Below the pieces are notes generated by a model, which saw only the letters and a program-made list of their open reading frames with translations, had not been told where the DNA came from and did no database searches. From JASBYZ01 sp029983705 (lineage in GTDB: Bacteria > Actinomycetota > Coriobacteriia > Coriobacteriales > JAEZZM01): 64,000 nucleotides of DNA. Positions 63,521 through 64,000 of this stretch are shown here, piece by piece (the stretch's first letter is position 1; the number at the start of each line of letters is the position of its first letter). A program made the translations under genes and the position numbers. The stretch is from NCBI GenBank assembly GCA_965119715.1, contig OZ221969.1, positions 930,001 through 994,000 on the forward strand, written 5' to 3'.

Positions 63521-63645
63521 AAATGTCCTTATCGTTAATTTTTAGCATAAAGTCCTCTTACCCAGTTTCTAAGTATGTAAGTTCTTGCTCTGTTTTAGTG
63601 TAGTAGCACATGAACAGTATTCTTTAAATAGATATATATCACTCA

Positions 63646-63673
63646 TTGAAAAAACGCTCCAATTCACTAAAGT
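63646..63673 (+). promoter_or_regulatory. Possible promoter of the gene at 63771
   Basis: TTGAAA (63646-63651) and TAAAGT (63668-63673) are 16 bp apart, ~100 bp before the start codon. The match is moderate. The leader between contains GGAGGTATCACCT followed by seven T (63716-63737), a very small inverted repeat of unknown meaning. Confidence 0.35.
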
Positions 63674-63770
63674 TAAGGTAGGAGAAATTGTCTTTTTAAC
63701 AACAATATAAAGAAAGGAGGTATCACCTAGTTTTTTTGGTTTTCCATAGGTTTAAAGAAAAGGGGGATTC

Positions 63771-64000
63771 ATGGAAAACTGTAACAGCTTTACACGCAGA
63801 AGTTTTGTTAAAACAGCGGGACTTGGTGCTATTCTTGCAGGAACAGCACTCTCTGCTACAGCTTGCCAAGGGGAGGTGAAACAAGAAAATAAGACAAAAT
63901 CTAATAAGAAAATCTCTTACAAGTCAAATGGTAAACCTATTGAAGCTAAAATTAATCTTGACACTCAAGAAGTCGAAATTAATCCTGATGTATATGTCAG
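63771..64000 (+). CDS. Twin-arginine lipoprotein, 3' part missing (cut by window edge)
   Basis: Only the first ~76 codons are seen. TRRSFVKTAGLGAILAGTAL carries a twin-arginine motif (Arg 9-10) and the lipobox SATAC gives a lipid Cys at residue 32, the same layout as the binding protein at 45018. After a Lys/Asn linker the mature part begins KISYKSNGKPIEAKINLD. It is probably the binding protein of an ABC importer, but too little is present to name it. AGGGGG lies eight bases before the ATG. Confidence 0.7.
   Translation, partial: MENCNSFTRRSFVKTAGLGAILAGTALSATACQGEVKQENKTKSNKKISYKSNGKPIEAKINLDTQEVEINPDVYV

Noticed and set aside
63713..63737. AAAGGAGG followed by a tiny hairpin and T run as a leader-peptide gene
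   Set aside because: No start codon lies at a usable distance and the hairpin stem is only four base pairs.

Overview
The window looks like a chromosomal segment of a fairly low-GC actinobacterium of the class Coriobacteriia (Atopobium/Lancefieldella/Fannyhessea-like). This rests on the gene content and on protein style, with many TTG/GTG starts, a fused beta-alpha L-serine dehydratase, a YSIRK/LPxTG-like surface protein and twin-arginine lipoproteins. I ran no search, so the placement is an inference. The cell is probably a host-associated anaerobe that salvages vitamins and amino acids.

Layout. 1-3 kb: tail of a hydantoinase/oxoprolinase gene, then a nitrilase-family amidohydrolase and a DUF1177 protein in one tight operon. 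3.1-4 kb: a divergent MoaE-like gene and a tRNA operon (Gln-CUG, then two identical Glu-CUC). 4.1-11.3 kb: a thioredoxin-reductase-like flavoprotein, an 889-residue fusion of a GCS2-type glutamate-cysteine ligase with a glutathionylspermidine-synthase-like ATP-grasp half, a CPBP membrane protein, a fused L-serine dehydratase and a flippase-like membrane protein. 11.4-20.7 kb: gltX, then a SAM-I riboswitch ahead of metK-priA-def-fmt-rsmB-glpX.

20.8-25 kb: a visibly AT-richer accessory cluster with a small secreted protein, two one-pass membrane proteins and an ABC-2 exporter. Three of its genes carry frameshifts or a stop. 25-30.5 kb: a CmpB-family membrane protein, a large cell-wall adhesin and an ABC-F ATPase. 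30.6-34.2 kb: a thiamine salvage operon (thiM, thiE, a HAD-ThiD fusion, thiN). 34.3-38.9 kb: a second decayed stretch, with remnants of membrane proteins and a complete but broken iron/cobalamin-type ABC uptake operon behind a DtxR/IdeR-like operator.

39-45 kb: rpmB, an Asp23-family gene, a DAK2/FakA-like gene, recG, rsmD, coaD. 45-50 kb: a nickel/peptide ABC importer with fused ATPases. 50-51 kb: a two-gene secreted protein/small membrane protein locus. 51-62.2 kb: a DivIVA-like gene and yceD, then (after an inserted TetR gene and a degenerate disulfide-reductase-like gene) rpmF, plsX, an ACP-like gene, rnc, smc, ftsY and ffh. After ffh comes a convergent intergenic region with three 16-bp palindromes exactly 40 bp apart, a DUF3783 protein and the start of another Tat lipoprotein.

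The most unusual items are the ligase/ATP-grasp fusion, the evenly spaced palindromes, the secreted-protein/exporter cluster, the catalytically stripped disulfide-reductase homologue, the ACP without a normal DSL motif, and the concentration of about 13 gene-breaking lesions in two accessory segments while core genes stay intact.
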